Part shown: positions 7,890 through 17,584 of the stretch, piece after piece | How the letters are laid out: the number at the start of each line of letters is the position of its first letter | How positions within the stretch are numbered: position 1 is the stretch's first letter | Assembly: GCA_051861445.1 (NCBI GenBank) | Contig: JBHYCS010000004.1 | Span: forward strand, 123,351 to 187,350 | Length of the DNA stretch: 64,000 bases | Direction of reading: 5' to 3' | Origin: Parasediminibacterium sp051861445 | GTDB lineage: Bacteria; Bacteroidota; Bacteroidia; Chitinophagales; Chitinophagaceae | Translations under genes and position numbers: made by a program | The notes under the pieces: model-generated | What the model was told of the DNA's origin: nothing | Seen by the model: only the letters and a program-made list of their open reading frames with translations | The model's database searches: none

Positions 7890-10055
7890 TTATTTCAGAA
7901 TTGTAATAGAACCTGATTGTACGTTTTTACTATTTCTAAATGCATCTGTTAGTTGCATAGTCCAATAATATGTTCCAATAGGTAACTCTTTTCCGTTAGT
8001 AAAGCGACCATTCCATCTAAACAAAGGATCACTAGTTGTAAATACCAATTCTCCAGTTTTACTATAAATATTACATAGAAAAGCTCCTAGATAACCAATA
8101 ATTTTCACACTAAATACATCATTAATACCATCATTGTTAGGGGAAAAAACATTCGGTGCTGTTGCTTCTACAAGTGGTGGTGGAGTAAGTGATAGATACA
8201 CAGGTTTAATGGTAGAACAATTATTTATATCTGTGCCTTTGATAAAATATTTTCCCGTTTCACTAATTTTTGTGGGTTCTGCAATCTCATTTAAGGTAGA
8301 AGAATCGTTCCAATAAGTAAATATCAGTCCATTGGGAACACGAATAGCATCTGCAATATTTAGTGTTGTTGGAAGAATAGTTTTGAGAGAATCTCTTATT
8401 GAAAAAGTAGGTAGAGGTAATACGTTTAATAGAAAGCCTTTAATAGAAGAACAATTATTTGTTGATGTGGCTTTTACAAAATATCTACCCGAAACGTTCA
8501 CTTGATTAGCATTTAAAACGGATATTGCTGCTGCACTATCTCTGAAATAATTAAAATTTAATGAATTATTATTGGATGAAAATAACGACAGTTTAGTTAG
8601 GTCAATTTCGTTGCAAACAGAAGTATCTTTTATTGTTATATTAGGCAAATCTTCAACGGTTATGTTTACTTTCGATACAATAGAACAGCCAGTATTATTA
8701 CTAGCCTTAATAAAGTAGGTGTTGCTTTGTGTAATACTATCGGGTTTTGCAATAGGTACAGATGCATCTTGGTTTTGCCAATAGGAAAACGATAGCCCAG
8801 CATCGCTACCAGCAGTAATATTAGGTTGTTTAAGATTTACAAATAATGGTTTACAAACAATAGGAGGGGCATTAATTTTTAATATTGGAGCACTTATAAA
8901 TGATAAGTATACAGGTTTAACATCTGAACAACCAGCAGGATTCAACGCTTTGATGTAGTATTTACCAGGCGTTTGAACGTCTCTTGGTGTTTGGATAGGT
9001 ATACTTGCTTCTTGATCGGTAAAATAACTAAACTTTAAATTAGGCGTACTTCCATTAGTTATAAAAGAGGCTGTCATGTCAATTCCCTTATTATCACAAG
9101 CGGTAATGGTGTCTTTTACTTGCAGGTTTAAAATATCTAAAACACTGGAAACTGTAGTGTATAAGGTATCTAAACAACCTAAACCTGGAAACGGTGTAAT
9201 TTCTACGGCATATACGGTGTTGTTTGGTGGTGGTGGCGAAATTTTAAGCATATTTGTTGTACTAAGAACATTTGAGAATCCTGCATCGAACCAACGATAT
9301 TGTGCAAAGCCAAATGGTGCTACTAAAGTAATGTCTTTGTTATTTGGACAATAAACATTTCCTGTTATAGGAGAGGTGCAGTTTTCATCTACATCTATGT
9401 AAGCATATCCAAAATGACCACCGAGTGTACAATCGTTGGTTGTAAATTCTAAACGAATATTTTTACCAGCATAACCTAACAATTTAATGGTTACAGGCGA
9501 CCATGGTTTATAATAAACACTTGTACCATTTGGTGAAAGCGAAAATCCTGGCAAGCCGTTAGAAGCTACATATTCAAATGAACCGCAATCAATGTATTTG
9601 CCAGCTGTTTCATCAAAAATTTTAGCTGTAAATTTTGGTTGTTGGTAGTCTACATGATTTGGATTTTGAAAAACGACAGCATAATGATAAATAATACTAT
9701 ACTCATTTTTATTTGCTGGTATACTAATACTATATGAAATTCTATCTGCACCTGCTTGTGTAGCACTGTTTCCAAGTTGAATAGAATATTCACTACCGTT
9801 AGGACAGTTTACTGGAAATTTTCCATAAAAATCTAGTTGTTGTGGATTTTGATTTTTTAAAATGGTATGTATTCCACCGATAGCAGGGGTATTGGTAACA
9901 CTTATCTCACCAGCGGAATTTATTTTTCCAGAAAAACATTCCCAATTGGTAAAATCTCCATTTTCGAAGCCAATGTTTACAGGACAGCTACTCGTTTGTG
10001 CAAATGAAAACGTGTACGCAAAAAATGTAATGGCGATTAGTAAAAATTTATTCAA
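7890..10055 (-). CDS. Secreted surface protein with gliding-motility-associated C-terminal domain (CHU_C type, T9SS cargo)
   Basis: A 721-residue exported protein. The signal peptide is MNKFLLIAITFFAYTFSFAQ. The N-terminal half (about 25-230) looks like a lectin/CUB-like or MAM-like beta domain. The middle has four or five Ig-like repeats of about 80 residues, each containing a KYYIKA/YFIKAS/RYFVKA/KYFIKG strand followed by a Cys. The C-terminal 90 residues are the CHU_C gliding-associated domain, with PNVFSPNNDGINDVF, GELVF and PIGTYYWTMQL, ending in SGSITILK; this is a known T9SS targeting domain type. The start is TTG at 10055; the frame is open a little further upstream but has no ATG. 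Its ligand is unknown. Confidence 0.85.
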   Translation of the reverse strand: MNKFLLIAITFFAYTFSFAQTSSCPVNIGFENGDFTNWECFSGKINSAGEISVTNTPAIGGIHTILKNQNPQQLDFYGKFPVNCPNGSEYSIQLGNSATQAGADRISYSISIPANKNEYSIIYHYAVVFQNPNHVDYQQPKFTAKIFDETAGKYIDCGSFEYVASNGLPGFSLSPNGTSVYYKPWSPVTIKLLGYAGKNIRLEFTTNDCTLGGHFGYAYIDVDENCTSPITGNVYCPNNKDITLVAPFGFAQYRWFDAGFSNVLSTTNMLKISPPPPNNTVYAVEITPFPGLGCLDTLYTTVSSVLDILNLQVKDTITACDNKGIDMTASFITNGSTPNLKFSYFTDQEASIPIQTPRDVQTPGKYYIKALNPAGCSDVKPVYLSFISAPILKINAPPIVCKPLFVNLKQPNITAGSDAGLSFSYWQNQDASVPIAKPDSITQSNTYFIKASNNTGCSIVSKVNITVEDLPNITIKDTSVCNEIDLTKLSLFSSNNNSLNFNYFRDSAAAISVLNANQVNVSGRYFVKATSTNNCSSIKGFLLNVLPLPTFSIRDSLKTILPTTLNIADAIRVPNGLIFTYWNDSSTLNEIAEPTKISETGKYFIKGTDINNCSTIKPVYLSLTPPPLVEATAPNVFSPNNDGINDVFSVKIIGYLGAFLCNIYSKTGELVFTTSDPLFRWNGRFTNGKELPIGTYYWTMQLTDAFRNSKNVQSGSITILK

Positions 10056-10151
10056 GTAACAGCATTTAACTACAATGAGATAAAAACTGTAAGTTAAGAA
10101 AATGATATGAACTTTTTTTACCGTCTATAATTTTAAGTAATTTTTACCAAC

Positions 10152-10649
10152 TTAAAAAAGTGTTTGAATACCATGCATTTGCCTAAACTCATGCTGTAGC
10201 AACCATTTTTTTCGCCATAAACCACCTGAATATCCAGTTAAACTTTTATCTGTTCCAATTACTCGATGGCATGGAACAATGATGGCAATTTTGTTTCTAC
10301 CGTTTGTACTTGCAGCAGCACGTATCACTTTTGGATCACCCAGTTTTTTTGCTAAATCTAAATAACTCATGGTTTTGCCAAATGGCACATCTAACAATTC
10401 GTTCCAAACACGTTGTTGAAAATCGGTTCCGTCTTGATGAATCGGAATATTAAAAATTCGTCTTCTACCTTGAAAAAATTCAATTAATTGTTCTGTACAA
10501 ATATGAATAATATCGCTTACGCCAGGCTCTCCATGGGCTAGTTGCTGTGTGTTGTCTACAAAACTTAGTTCTGCAATATATTGATCTGTGCCACCAATTT
10601 TTAACAATCCAATTGGGCTTTCATAATATGTGTAATACAATTCTTGCAT
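10152..10649 (-). CDS. ogt: Methylated-DNA--[protein]-cysteine S-methyltransferase
   Basis: A 165-residue suicide DNA-repair protein that removes alkyl groups from O6-alkylguanine. The acceptor Cys127 lies in IVPCHRVIG. The helix-turn-helix region DFQQRVWNELLDVPFGKTMSYLDLAKKLG precedes it, and SLTGYSGGLWRKKWLLQHE follows. The RAAASTNGRNK segment replaces the more usual RAVGxAN, a tolerated variation. An Ada N-terminal domain is absent, so this is the stand-alone Ogt type. Confidence 0.94.
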   Translation of the reverse strand: MQELYYTYYESPIGLLKIGGTDQYIAELSFVDNTQQLAHGEPGVSDIIHICTEQLIEFFQGRRRIFNIPIHQDGTDFQQRVWNELLDVPFGKTMSYLDLAKKLGDPKVIRAAASTNGRNKIAIIVPCHRVIGTDKSLTGYSGGLWRKKWLLQHEFRQMHGIQTLF

Positions 10650-10895
10650 GAACCAATTGGGTTAATGAGTCGTTGAATAATGTAAATGCAATAAAGCTAC
10701 TAGATAATTTGTAACAGTAATAATCAAAACGTTTTTTTCGATAAAAAATTTGTTTTCAAAACCTAAGATTTCATAAGTCCAATTTTTTGGTTTTAATAAA
10801 CTTGGCTATTAATTGTTAAATATTTTTTCGTAAAGGTTACTTTTTTCGCAGAAGCAGCATTTATAACAAATAAATCGTCTATTTTTAGTTACAGT

Positions 10896-11522
10896 ATGTC
10901 TTTTTCACCCAAATATATCACCTCTTCTCTGCTGCTTTTTTTAGTAGGAATTTGCTATTCTGCATCAGCTCAAGATCAAAAATTTGGTGTGAATGATACC
11001 ATTCGAGTTTATGCTTACGTAACTGCTGAAGGTGATACTATACCAAGTGGCTACATGTTGCCAGTAAGTGTGTACACAAAAGTGCATCCAAAATGGAAGA
11101 AATATTGGGTTGAATGGACAAGGCTTAGAAATGCAGTTTATGTTACCTATCCTTATGCCAAAGCTGCAAGCAGAACCATGAATGAAATCAATGCTCAATT
11201 GGTGAATGTTACAGACAAAAAACAACGAAAAGCCATTATTCATTCCAAAGAAAAAGAATTAAAAAAGCAATTTGCCGATAAGCTAACTCAATTATCTGTT
11301 TATCAAGGTAAAGTGCTTATGAAGCTGATTAACAGAGAAACTGGTAATAATTGTTACGAAATTATTCATGAATACAAAGGCGGTTTAAATGCAGCTTTTT
11401 GGCAGTCGATAGCTTTTGTTTTTGGAAGTAGTTTAAAACAAAGTTACGACCCAAATAATGAAGACCATTTGATGGAAACAATTGTAAAAGACGTAGAAAA
11501 AATGTATGGTTACAGAAGTTAA
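10896..11522 (+). CDS. DUF4294 family exported protein
   Basis: A 208-residue protein with a signal peptide (hydrophobic LLLFLVGICYSASAQ, cleavage before Asp). The mature part matches my memory of the Bacteroidota DUF4294 family: VYAYVTAEGDTIPSGYMLPV near the start, then basic helices (KQRKAIIHSKEKELKKQF) and a Leu-rich NRETGNNCYEIIHEYKGGLNAAFWQ segment. Its function is unknown in the family. The stop codon overlaps the stop codon of the convergent aat gene by 4 bases (11519-11522), leaving no room for a terminator between them. Confidence 0.8.
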   Translation: MSFSPKYITSSLLLFLVGICYSASAQDQKFGVNDTIRVYAYVTAEGDTIPSGYMLPVSVYTKVHPKWKKYWVEWTRLRNAVYVTYPYAKAASRTMNEINAQLVNVTDKKQRKAIIHSKEKELKKQFADKLTQLSVYQGKVLMKLINRETGNNCYEIIHEYKGGLNAAFWQSIAFVFGSSLKQSYDPNNEDHLMETIVKDVEKMYGYRS

Positions 11523-12163
11523 ATTAGCTCTTGTAATAACTGTATAAATTCTTGCCGCTGAATCATTCTAGCACCTAAGCTTTCTAAATGTTCTGTATAT
11601 ACTTGACAATCAATTAGTGAAATTCCTTCTTGCTTTAATTGCTCTACATAACTAATAAATGCAAATTTACTTGCATTGCTTACAGTGGTAAACATGCTTT
11701 CTCCGAAAAAAACTTTACCCATTTTAATTCCATAAAGTCCACCAACTAATTTGCCATTAAGCCAAGTTTCTGCACTAAATGCAATACCTTTTTTGTGCAA
11801 TTCTGTGTAAGCATTTACCACTTCATCTTTAATCCAAGTGCCATCTTGTTCTTTGCGTTCAACATTTTTACAATTGTTAATTACTGCTTCAAATGCTTGA
11901 TTATAAGAAAATGTAAATTCATTTTTCTTTATAATTTGCCGCATGCTTTTACTCACTTTTAATTCTGTAGGAAACAAAACAAAACGTGGATTAGGACACC
12001 ACCATAAAGGTAAATCTCCATCGTACCAAGGAAAAATGCCACTTTTATAAGCTAAAATAATTCTGTTTGCAGAAAGGTTGCCTCCAATAGCTAATAAACC
12101 ATCTTCTAATGCCTCTTCAACAGGTGGAAACCAAAGTTTCTCGTTTAAAACATGCAAAGGCAT
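11519..12163 (-). CDS. aat: Leucyl/phenylalanyl-tRNA--protein transferase
   Basis: A 214-residue enzyme of the bacterial N-end rule. It adds Leu or Phe to N-terminal Lys/Arg of proteins and so marks them for ClpS/ClpAP. Signatures: FPPVEEALEDGLLAIGG near the N-terminus, GIFPWYDGDLPLWWCPNPRF, the GTWIKDEVVNAYTELHKKG loop, AETWLNGKLVGGLYGIKMGKVFFGESMF, and LIDCQVYTEHLESLGAR. It lies 23 bases downstream of clpS, so the ligase and the recognin of the same pathway are probably co-transcribed. Confidence 0.96.
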   Translation of the reverse strand: MPLHVLNEKLWFPPVEEALEDGLLAIGGNLSANRIILAYKSGIFPWYDGDLPLWWCPNPRFVLFPTELKVSKSMRQIIKKNEFTFSYNQAFEAVINNCKNVERKEQDGTWIKDEVVNAYTELHKKGIAFSAETWLNGKLVGGLYGIKMGKVFFGESMFTTVSNASKFAFISYVEQLKQEGISLIDCQVYTEHLESLGARMIQRQEFIQLLQELI

Positions 12164-12186
12164 AGTTAGAATTGTAAAATGGAGAA

Positions 12187-12495
12187 TTACTGAGATACGT
12201 TTAGCTCAATAGTTGCGTTAATGCCACGTTCAACGATTGCCTCTTTAAGTGGTTGTAAAGCGTCGAAACTTCCTTGTTTTACAGCATATTTTCCATTAAA
12301 ATGAATAATCATCGCACATTGTTCTGCTTGTTCTGCTGTGTGGCCACAAATAGTCATTAAGGTTTCAATTACCCAATCAAAACTGTTCACCTCATCGTTC
12401 CAAACAACTAAATTATAGTTCGATGCATTTTCTGTAAGTACATCTACATCTTCTTCCTGTAACGTTTGAGTTTTTGTTGCAGTCATCCATTCCAT
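12187..12495 (-). CDS. clpS: ATP-dependent Clp protease adaptor ClpS
   Basis: A 102-residue adaptor that hands N-degron substrates to ClpA or ClpC. Core ClpS features: YNLVVWNDEVNSFDWVIETLM (N-degron pocket with the conserved Asn/Asp), the CGHTAEQAEQCAMIIHFNGK helix with the pocket His, and a C-terminal ATIEL strand. The acidic, low-complexity first 25 residues fit the flexible ClpS tail. An alternative ATG three codons downstream is possible. It is paired with aat, which makes its substrates. Confidence 0.95.
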   Translation of the reverse strand: MEWMTATKTQTLQEEDVDVLTENASNYNLVVWNDEVNSFDWVIETLMTICGHTAEQAEQCAMIIHFNGKYAVKQGSFDALQPLKEAIVERGINATIELNVSQ

Positions 12496-12556
12496 AATTA
12501 CAAAAATAAATGGTTATTCAACATAAAGTACCAATTGTACAGCGTTTGTATAGTAT

Positions 12557-13588
12557 TTACAAGGATTTTCTAAGGGTTAAATAAAACGGAATTTCTTCAT
12601 GTGCAACTGAATGTTCTAAAATCATTTCGGCAGCTCTTTCTCCCATTAATTGAAAGTCGGTTGAAATGGTGGTTATACCGTTTAAGATAATTTTTTTTAG
12701 TGGCGATTCGTTGTAAGAAATAACGCCAATTTGTTTACCTACTTTTAGTTTGGTCGATAAAATTCGTTCAATTAAAATCACTAAGTCGTTTTCCATCAAA
12801 TTAATAAATACATCACCCACTTCTATGGGTTCTGTACTGATGTTTCTAACAATTTTATAATTGAAGGCAAACTCGTGACAAAAGTTTAAAAAACCAGTTA
12901 CAATTTCTTTGGGAAAATGTGTGTATTCTGGGAAAATGATTTTTAAGGTTTGATATTTTCCCAATTGTTCTAAAGCCTGTTCTAAAGCAGTGTAAATATC
13001 TTTTTCAAAGTTTTCGTACAAAGCAGCAAATTCACCTGTAATGTTTGGAACAAGTTTGTCTAACACAACTAATTTGTTTTTAGGAATGGTATTTAAAATT
13101 TCATGCACATTTTCACCACCTTCCATGAAATGAGGAATCACAACATAGTGTGTGTAGCCTTCTTTTTTCGATCCTAACACTTTTTTAAAGAAAGAAAAAT
13201 CGTTGTTGTAAATGTAAAAATCAATAGCTGCTAAGGATCCTATTTTGCTTACAAAAGCATCGTACACAATTTTTTTATGAGGGCTTAACTTATTAAATAG
13301 CAGCAGTATTTTTAGTTGAGAATCGGGCAAATCGTTTTTAATAAAATAACCTTTTCCAGGAACAGAACCTAAAATGCCCATTTGTTTCAAATGCTTATAT
13401 CCTTTTTCTGCCGTATCTCTTGCTATTTCAAATTCAAAGCTTAATTCATTGATCGAAGGTATAATATCGCCTTTTTTTAAATTACCATCACTTATTGCTT
13501 TAATAATGCCATTTGCAAGTTGTAAATATTTAGGAGTTGAAGAATAAAAATCGATCATTACATATTCTAAAAATGGTTTCTTTTTCAT
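12557..13588 (-). CDS. GntR-type regulator with sugar-binding domain, probable rhamnose regulator
   Basis: A 343-residue regulator. The winged helix-turn-helix is at about 12-80 (YLQLANGIIKAISDGNLKKGDIIPSINELS, then DTAEKGYKHLKQMGILGSVPGKGYFI). The remainder is a LacI/periplasmic-binding-like effector domain (FVSKIGSLAAIDFYIYNNDF, IPKNKLVVLDK, GVISYNESPLKKI, GITTISTDFQLMGERAAEMIL). It is divergent from the rhamnose operon, so control of that operon by L-rhamnose or rhamnulose is a reasonable inference. The start could be the ATG ten codons downstream (MIDFYSSTP). I found no convincing operator palindrome in the 262-base divergent gap. Confidence 0.85.
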   Translation of the reverse strand: MKKKPFLEYVMIDFYSSTPKYLQLANGIIKAISDGNLKKGDIIPSINELSFEFEIARDTAEKGYKHLKQMGILGSVPGKGYFIKNDLPDSQLKILLLFNKLSPHKKIVYDAFVSKIGSLAAIDFYIYNNDFSFFKKVLGSKKEGYTHYVVIPHFMEGGENVHEILNTIPKNKLVVLDKLVPNITGEFAALYENFEKDIYTALEQALEQLGKYQTLKIIFPEYTHFPKEIVTGFLNFCHEFAFNYKIVRNISTEPIEVGDVFINLMENDLVILIERILSTKLKVGKQIGVISYNESPLKKIILNGITTISTDFQLMGERAAEMILEHSVAHEEIPFYLTLRKSL

Positions 13589-13850
13589 CGATACAACTTT
13601 GTAATTTTTTTAGTAGGATGTTCTTTTATATGGCAATTCAATTCGCAATAATCTGCTACTGAGAAAACTTGATTTTTATTATTTCAAATTTCAAACATAC
13701 AATAAATACACTGCCTTTGTAAACAACTTTAATAAAATGCGGATAAGTTAGTAAAGTTTGTGAAGACCATGATAGTACATGATGGATAAAACTATTTGCC
13801 ACTATAATTTAGCAAATACGTTGCTTAACCATATAAAGAAAAAATAACCA

Positions 13851-14930
13851 ATGACAGCTATTTTAGGAGTTCTATTTCATTTTATTGGAGGTTTTGCCTC
13901 AGGAAGCTTTTACATGCCTTACAAGAAAGTGAAAGGTTGGAGCTGGGAAAGTTTTTGGATTGTTGGTGGATTATTTTCATGGCTAATTGTTCCTCCTTTA
14001 GCTGCTTATCTTACCATACCAGATTTTGCATCTATCATAAGCAATGCTTCATCTTCAGTATTGTTCTCAACTTTTTTTATGGGGCTTCTTTGGGGAATTG
14101 GAGGTTTAACCTATGGCTTAGGTGTTCGTTATTTGGGCGTTTCTTTAGGTAGCTCAATTATTCTTGGTTTATGTTCTGTTTTTGGTGCACTAATTCCATC
14201 AATATATTATTACTTTAATCCTATTACGGGTAAAGACACTATTGCAGATTTGTTTGGAACCAATTGGGGAATAATGGTAATTCTTGGTTTAATTGTTTGT
14301 GTAGTTGGAATTGTAATCTGTGGAAAAGCAGGTGCAATGAAAGATAAAGAACTAGGTGCTAACCATACCGATGCTTCTGGCAGCGAATTTCAATTGGTAA
14401 AAGGGTTAACACTTGCAATAATTTCTGGTGTATTAAGTGCTTGTTTTAGTTTTGGAATAGAAGCTGGGAGCAGTTTGGGAGAAGAAGCGAATAAAATTTG
14501 GCAACTTGCTCATCCAAATGAAGGGGAGTTTTTGTTTAAGAATAATGTAATTTTTGTAGTTATACTTTGGGGCGGCTTAACAACTAATTTTATTTGGTGT
14601 ATGATATTAAATGCTCGTAACAAAACCTTCAGCGATTATACCAATAGTAATAGTCCTTTATTAAAAAATTATTTATTATGTGCATTAGGTGGCACTACTT
14701 GGTTTTTACAATTTTTCTTTTATGGAATGGGAGAAAGCAAAATGGGTAATGGTGCAAGTTCATGGATTTTACACATGTCTTTCATAATCCTAATTGCGAA
14801 TATGTGGGGTTTGGTTTTAAAAGAATGGAAAGGCGTACAGAAAAAAACAATTTCAACAATTATTATAGGTATCATAACCATTATAGCATCTGTAATTATC
14901 GTTGGATATGGTAATTCATTAAAACCTTAG
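13851..14930 (+). CDS. rhaT: L-rhamnose/proton symporter
   Basis: A 359-residue inner-membrane transporter with about ten hydrophobic segments, of the RhaT branch of the drug/metabolite transporter superfamily. Family features include the N-terminal GVLFHFIGGFASGSFYMPYK with a conserved WSWE segment, GLLWGIGGLTYGLGVRYLGVSLG, and a long loop between helices 5 and 6. It imports L-rhamnose with a proton. It is the first gene of the rhamnose operon, 17 bases before the aldolase/dehydrogenase gene, and is divergent from the GntR-type regulator. Confidence 0.95.
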   Translation: MTAILGVLFHFIGGFASGSFYMPYKKVKGWSWESFWIVGGLFSWLIVPPLAAYLTIPDFASIISNASSSVLFSTFFMGLLWGIGGLTYGLGVRYLGVSLGSSIILGLCSVFGALIPSIYYYFNPITGKDTIADLFGTNWGIMVILGLIVCVVGIVICGKAGAMKDKELGANHTDASGSEFQLVKGLTLAIISGVLSACFSFGIEAGSSLGEEANKIWQLAHPNEGEFLFKNNVIFVVILWGGLTTNFIWCMILNARNKTFSDYTNSNSPLLKNYLLCALGGTTWFLQFFFYGMGESKMGNGASSWILHMSFIILIANMWGLVLKEWKGVQKKTISTIIIGIITIIASVIIVGYGNSLKP

Positions 14931-14947
14931 TACTTAAAAAAATATTT

Positions 14948-17068
14948 ATGTCAACAGCAGTATCAGAATTTAAGCATGTTAGTTATTTATGGGATGATGC
15001 AAAAGCTGCATCAATGGCAGGAGATGAAGTAGCATTGTTAATATATCGTTCTAATTTATTAGGTGCCGATTTACGCCTTACCAATTATGGTGGTGGAAAT
15101 ACATCATGTAAAGCAATGGCTAAAGATCCTCTTACAGGTGAAGAAAAAGAAATTATGTGGGTGAAAGGTAGTGGTGGAGATCTTGGATCTATTAAAAGAA
15201 ACGGTTTAGCTGCCTTGTATGTAGATAGATTAAGAAGTTTGAAAAACGTGTATCGTGGAATTGAACACGAAGATGAAATGGTAGAATTATTTAACCATTG
15301 CATTTACGATTTAGCATCAAAAGCTCCATCTATCGATACGCCTTTACATGGATTTTTACCATTTAAGCATATCGATCATTTGCATCCTGATGCTGCCATT
15401 GCTATTGCAGCGGCAAAAGATGGTAAAAAAATTACACAAGAATTATTCAACGGATCTATTGGTTGGGTTGATTGGCAAAAACCAGGTTTTGATTTGGGTT
15501 TGCAGTTAAAACAATGTTTGGATGAAAATCCTGGTATTCGTGGTATTATGTTGGGTTCTCATGGATTATTTACATGGGGTGATACTGCTTATGAAAGTTA
15601 TATTAATACGCTTGAAGTAATTGAACGTTGTGCAGAATATTTGCAAGATAATATTGGTAAAAAAGCACCTGTTTTTGGTGGACAAAAATTAGAATCTTTA
15701 CCTAAAGAAAATCGTTTAAAACAAGCAGCAGCATTGGCTCCTGTTCTTAGAGGTTTTTGTTCTTCCCAAACAAAAATGATTGGTCATTTTACCGATGATG
15801 CTAGAGTGTTAGAATTTATTAATAGTAACGATTTAGATAGATTAGCTCCTTTAGGAACAAGTTGTCCTGATCATTTTTTGCGTACTAAAATCAGTCCTTT
15901 GGTTTTAGATATTCAAGCAAGCGACGATTTGAGTGATTTAGCTGCTATTAAGGCAAAATTAGCACCACAATTTGAGGCTTATCGCCAAATGTATACGGAT
16001 TATTACAACACTTGTAAACATCCGAATAGCCCTGCAATTCGTGATACTAATCCTGTGGTAATTATTTTTAGAGGTGTTGGTATGTTCACTTTTGCAAAAG
16101 ATAAACAAACGGCTCGTGTTGCTGCTGAGTTTTATATCAATGCAATCAATGTAATGAAGGGTGCTGAAGCAATTTCAGAATACACTTCACTGCCACGTCA
16201 AGAAGCATTTAACATTGAATATTGGTTGTTAGAAGAGGCTAAATTGCAACGTATGCCAAAGCCAAAAGCATTAAGTGGAAGAGTTGCTTTAGTAACTGGA
16301 AGTGCTGGTGGAATTGGAAAAGCAATTGCTAAAAAGTTTGTAGAAGAAGGTGCTTATGTTATTTTAAATGATATGAATGCTGAACGTTTAGCAAGTGCAG
16401 GTGAAGAATTTAAAGCACAATATGGCAAAGATGCGTATGCAACTGCTGTATTAGACGTAACAAGTGAAGCTCATATTGCAGCAGCTATGGATGAAGCAGC
16501 ACTTGCATTTGGTGGTGTAGATATTATTGTAAACAATGCAGGTTTATCTATCTCTAAAACAATACAAGACCATACTGAAAAAGATTGGGATTTATTATAC
16601 GATGTTTTGGTAAAAGGTCAATTCTTTGTTACGCAAGCAGCTGTTGCAATCATGCGTAAACAAGGTATTGGTGGCGATATCATCAATATTGTAAGTAAAA
16701 ATTCATTAGTAAGTGGTCCTAACAATGCAGGATATGGTTCTGCAAAAGCGGCTCAATTGCATTTAAGTCGTTTAAATGCTGCTGAATTAGGTGCAGATAA
16801 AATTCGAGTAAACGTAATTAATCCAGATGCTGTTATTAGCGATAGCAATATTTGGGCAGGTGGATGGGCTGAAGGTAGAGCTAAAGCTTATGGAATTACC
16901 GTAGCAGAATTACCAGCGTATTATGCAAAACGTACATTGTTAAACGAAATTATTTTGCCTGTTGATATTGCCAATGCTTGCTTTGCTTTTGTAGGTGGAT
17001 TGTTAAGTAAGTCTACTGGTAATGTTTTGAATGTAGATGGTGGTGTTGCTATGGGTTTTGTACGATAA
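14948..17068 (+). CDS. rhaD: Bifunctional rhamnulose-1-phosphate aldolase / short-chain dehydrogenase
   Basis: A 706-residue fusion. Residues about 1-430 form a class II (zinc) aldolase; the segments GGGNTSCKA, DTPLHGFLPF, HIDHLHPDA and MLGSHGLFTWGD carry the metal His residues and the substrate site. Residues about 440-706 form an SDR domain with TGSAGGIGKAIA (NAD-binding, about 450), NNAG and the catalytic YGSAK (about 596). This architecture is known: the aldolase yields DHAP and L-lactaldehyde and the dehydrogenase acts on lactaldehyde. The aldolase substrate is rhamnulose 1-phosphate, which requires a kinase that is not encoded nearby. Confidence 0.93.
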   Translation: MSTAVSEFKHVSYLWDDAKAASMAGDEVALLIYRSNLLGADLRLTNYGGGNTSCKAMAKDPLTGEEKEIMWVKGSGGDLGSIKRNGLAALYVDRLRSLKNVYRGIEHEDEMVELFNHCIYDLASKAPSIDTPLHGFLPFKHIDHLHPDAAIAIAAAKDGKKITQELFNGSIGWVDWQKPGFDLGLQLKQCLDENPGIRGIMLGSHGLFTWGDTAYESYINTLEVIERCAEYLQDNIGKKAPVFGGQKLESLPKENRLKQAAALAPVLRGFCSSQTKMIGHFTDDARVLEFINSNDLDRLAPLGTSCPDHFLRTKISPLVLDIQASDDLSDLAAIKAKLAPQFEAYRQMYTDYYNTCKHPNSPAIRDTNPVVIIFRGVGMFTFAKDKQTARVAAEFYINAINVMKGAEAISEYTSLPRQEAFNIEYWLLEEAKLQRMPKPKALSGRVALVTGSAGGIGKAIAKKFVEEGAYVILNDMNAERLASAGEEFKAQYGKDAYATAVLDVTSEAHIAAAMDEAALAFGGVDIIVNNAGLSISKTIQDHTEKDWDLLYDVLVKGQFFVTQAAVAIMRKQGIGGDIINIVSKNSLVSGPNNAGYGSAKAAQLHLSRLNAAELGADKIRVNVINPDAVISDSNIWAGGWAEGRAKAYGITVAELPAYYAKRTLLNEIILPVDIANACFAFVGGLLSKSTGNVLNVDGGVAMGFVR

Positions 17069-17223
17069 GTTCTGATAAAATATAAGTTGGTTAAAAAAAT
17101 GATTGAATGAATTGATTTGTTAATCAGTAAATTCTACCAATATTTAGGTACTTCGTAAACTCAGTATAAACTAGCAACGATGCTACATTGAAAAACAAAA
17201 GCTGGTTACACAAATAAAAAACG

Positions 17224-17538
17224 ATGCATAGAATAGCTTTTAAAATGCAACTGTTTCAAGGATTTGAAGCAGAATACAAAAAACGACACGATGAGTTGTG
17301 GTCAGAGTTACATGCCTTGCTAAAAGAAACTGGCATTAGCGAATATTCTATTTTTTTAGATGAAACCACGAATAGTTTATTTGGCGTTTTAAAAGCAGAA
17401 GATCCGAAAGCATTAGATAATTTACCTGCTCATCCTATTATGCAAAAATGGTGGGCTTTTATGGGTGATATAATGGCTTCAAATCCTGATAATTCTCCTT
17501 TAAGTGTGCCATTGAAAGAGGTGTTTTACATGCCTTAA
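17224..17538 (+). CDS. rhaM: L-rhamnose mutarotase
   Basis: A 104-residue ferredoxin-like dimer-forming enzyme that interconverts the alpha and beta anomers of L-rhamnose before isomerisation. MHRIAFKMQLFQGFEAEYKKRH provides the start strand and the conserved His of the YxxxH motif; SIFLDETTNSLFGVL and the WWAFMGDIM segment are also family features. It is 155 bases after the aldolase/dehydrogenase gene, and that gap has no gene and only a weak 5-bp hairpin (TAGCA/TGCTA). The isomerase gene follows within 46 bases. Confidence 0.93.
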   Translation: MHRIAFKMQLFQGFEAEYKKRHDELWSELHALLKETGISEYSIFLDETTNSLFGVLKAEDPKALDNLPAHPIMQKWWAFMGDIMASNPDNSPLSVPLKEVFYMP

Positions 17539-17584
17539 AATTCATTCAAAAAATTATCATTCAGAATTAAAATAGAACGATTGT

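Noticed and set aside
10965..11243. Open reading frame on the minus strand inside the DUF4294 gene
   Set aside because: It is Cys/His/Ile-rich, has no family resemblance and lies fully antisense to a gene with a signal peptide and recognisable family features. The same argument removes other antisense frames, for example within rpoD, trxB and the outer-membrane barrels.
13589..13850. GntR operator in the rhamnose divergent region
   Set aside because: CATGATAGTACATGATGG at about 13768 contains a direct CATGAT repeat but no clean inverted repeat. I could not support an operator by eye.
17069..17223. Missing small gene or rhamnulokinase remnant between the aldolase/dehydrogenase and mutarotase genes
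   Set aside because: Only 155 bases, with stops in all frames on inspection and no kinase motif.
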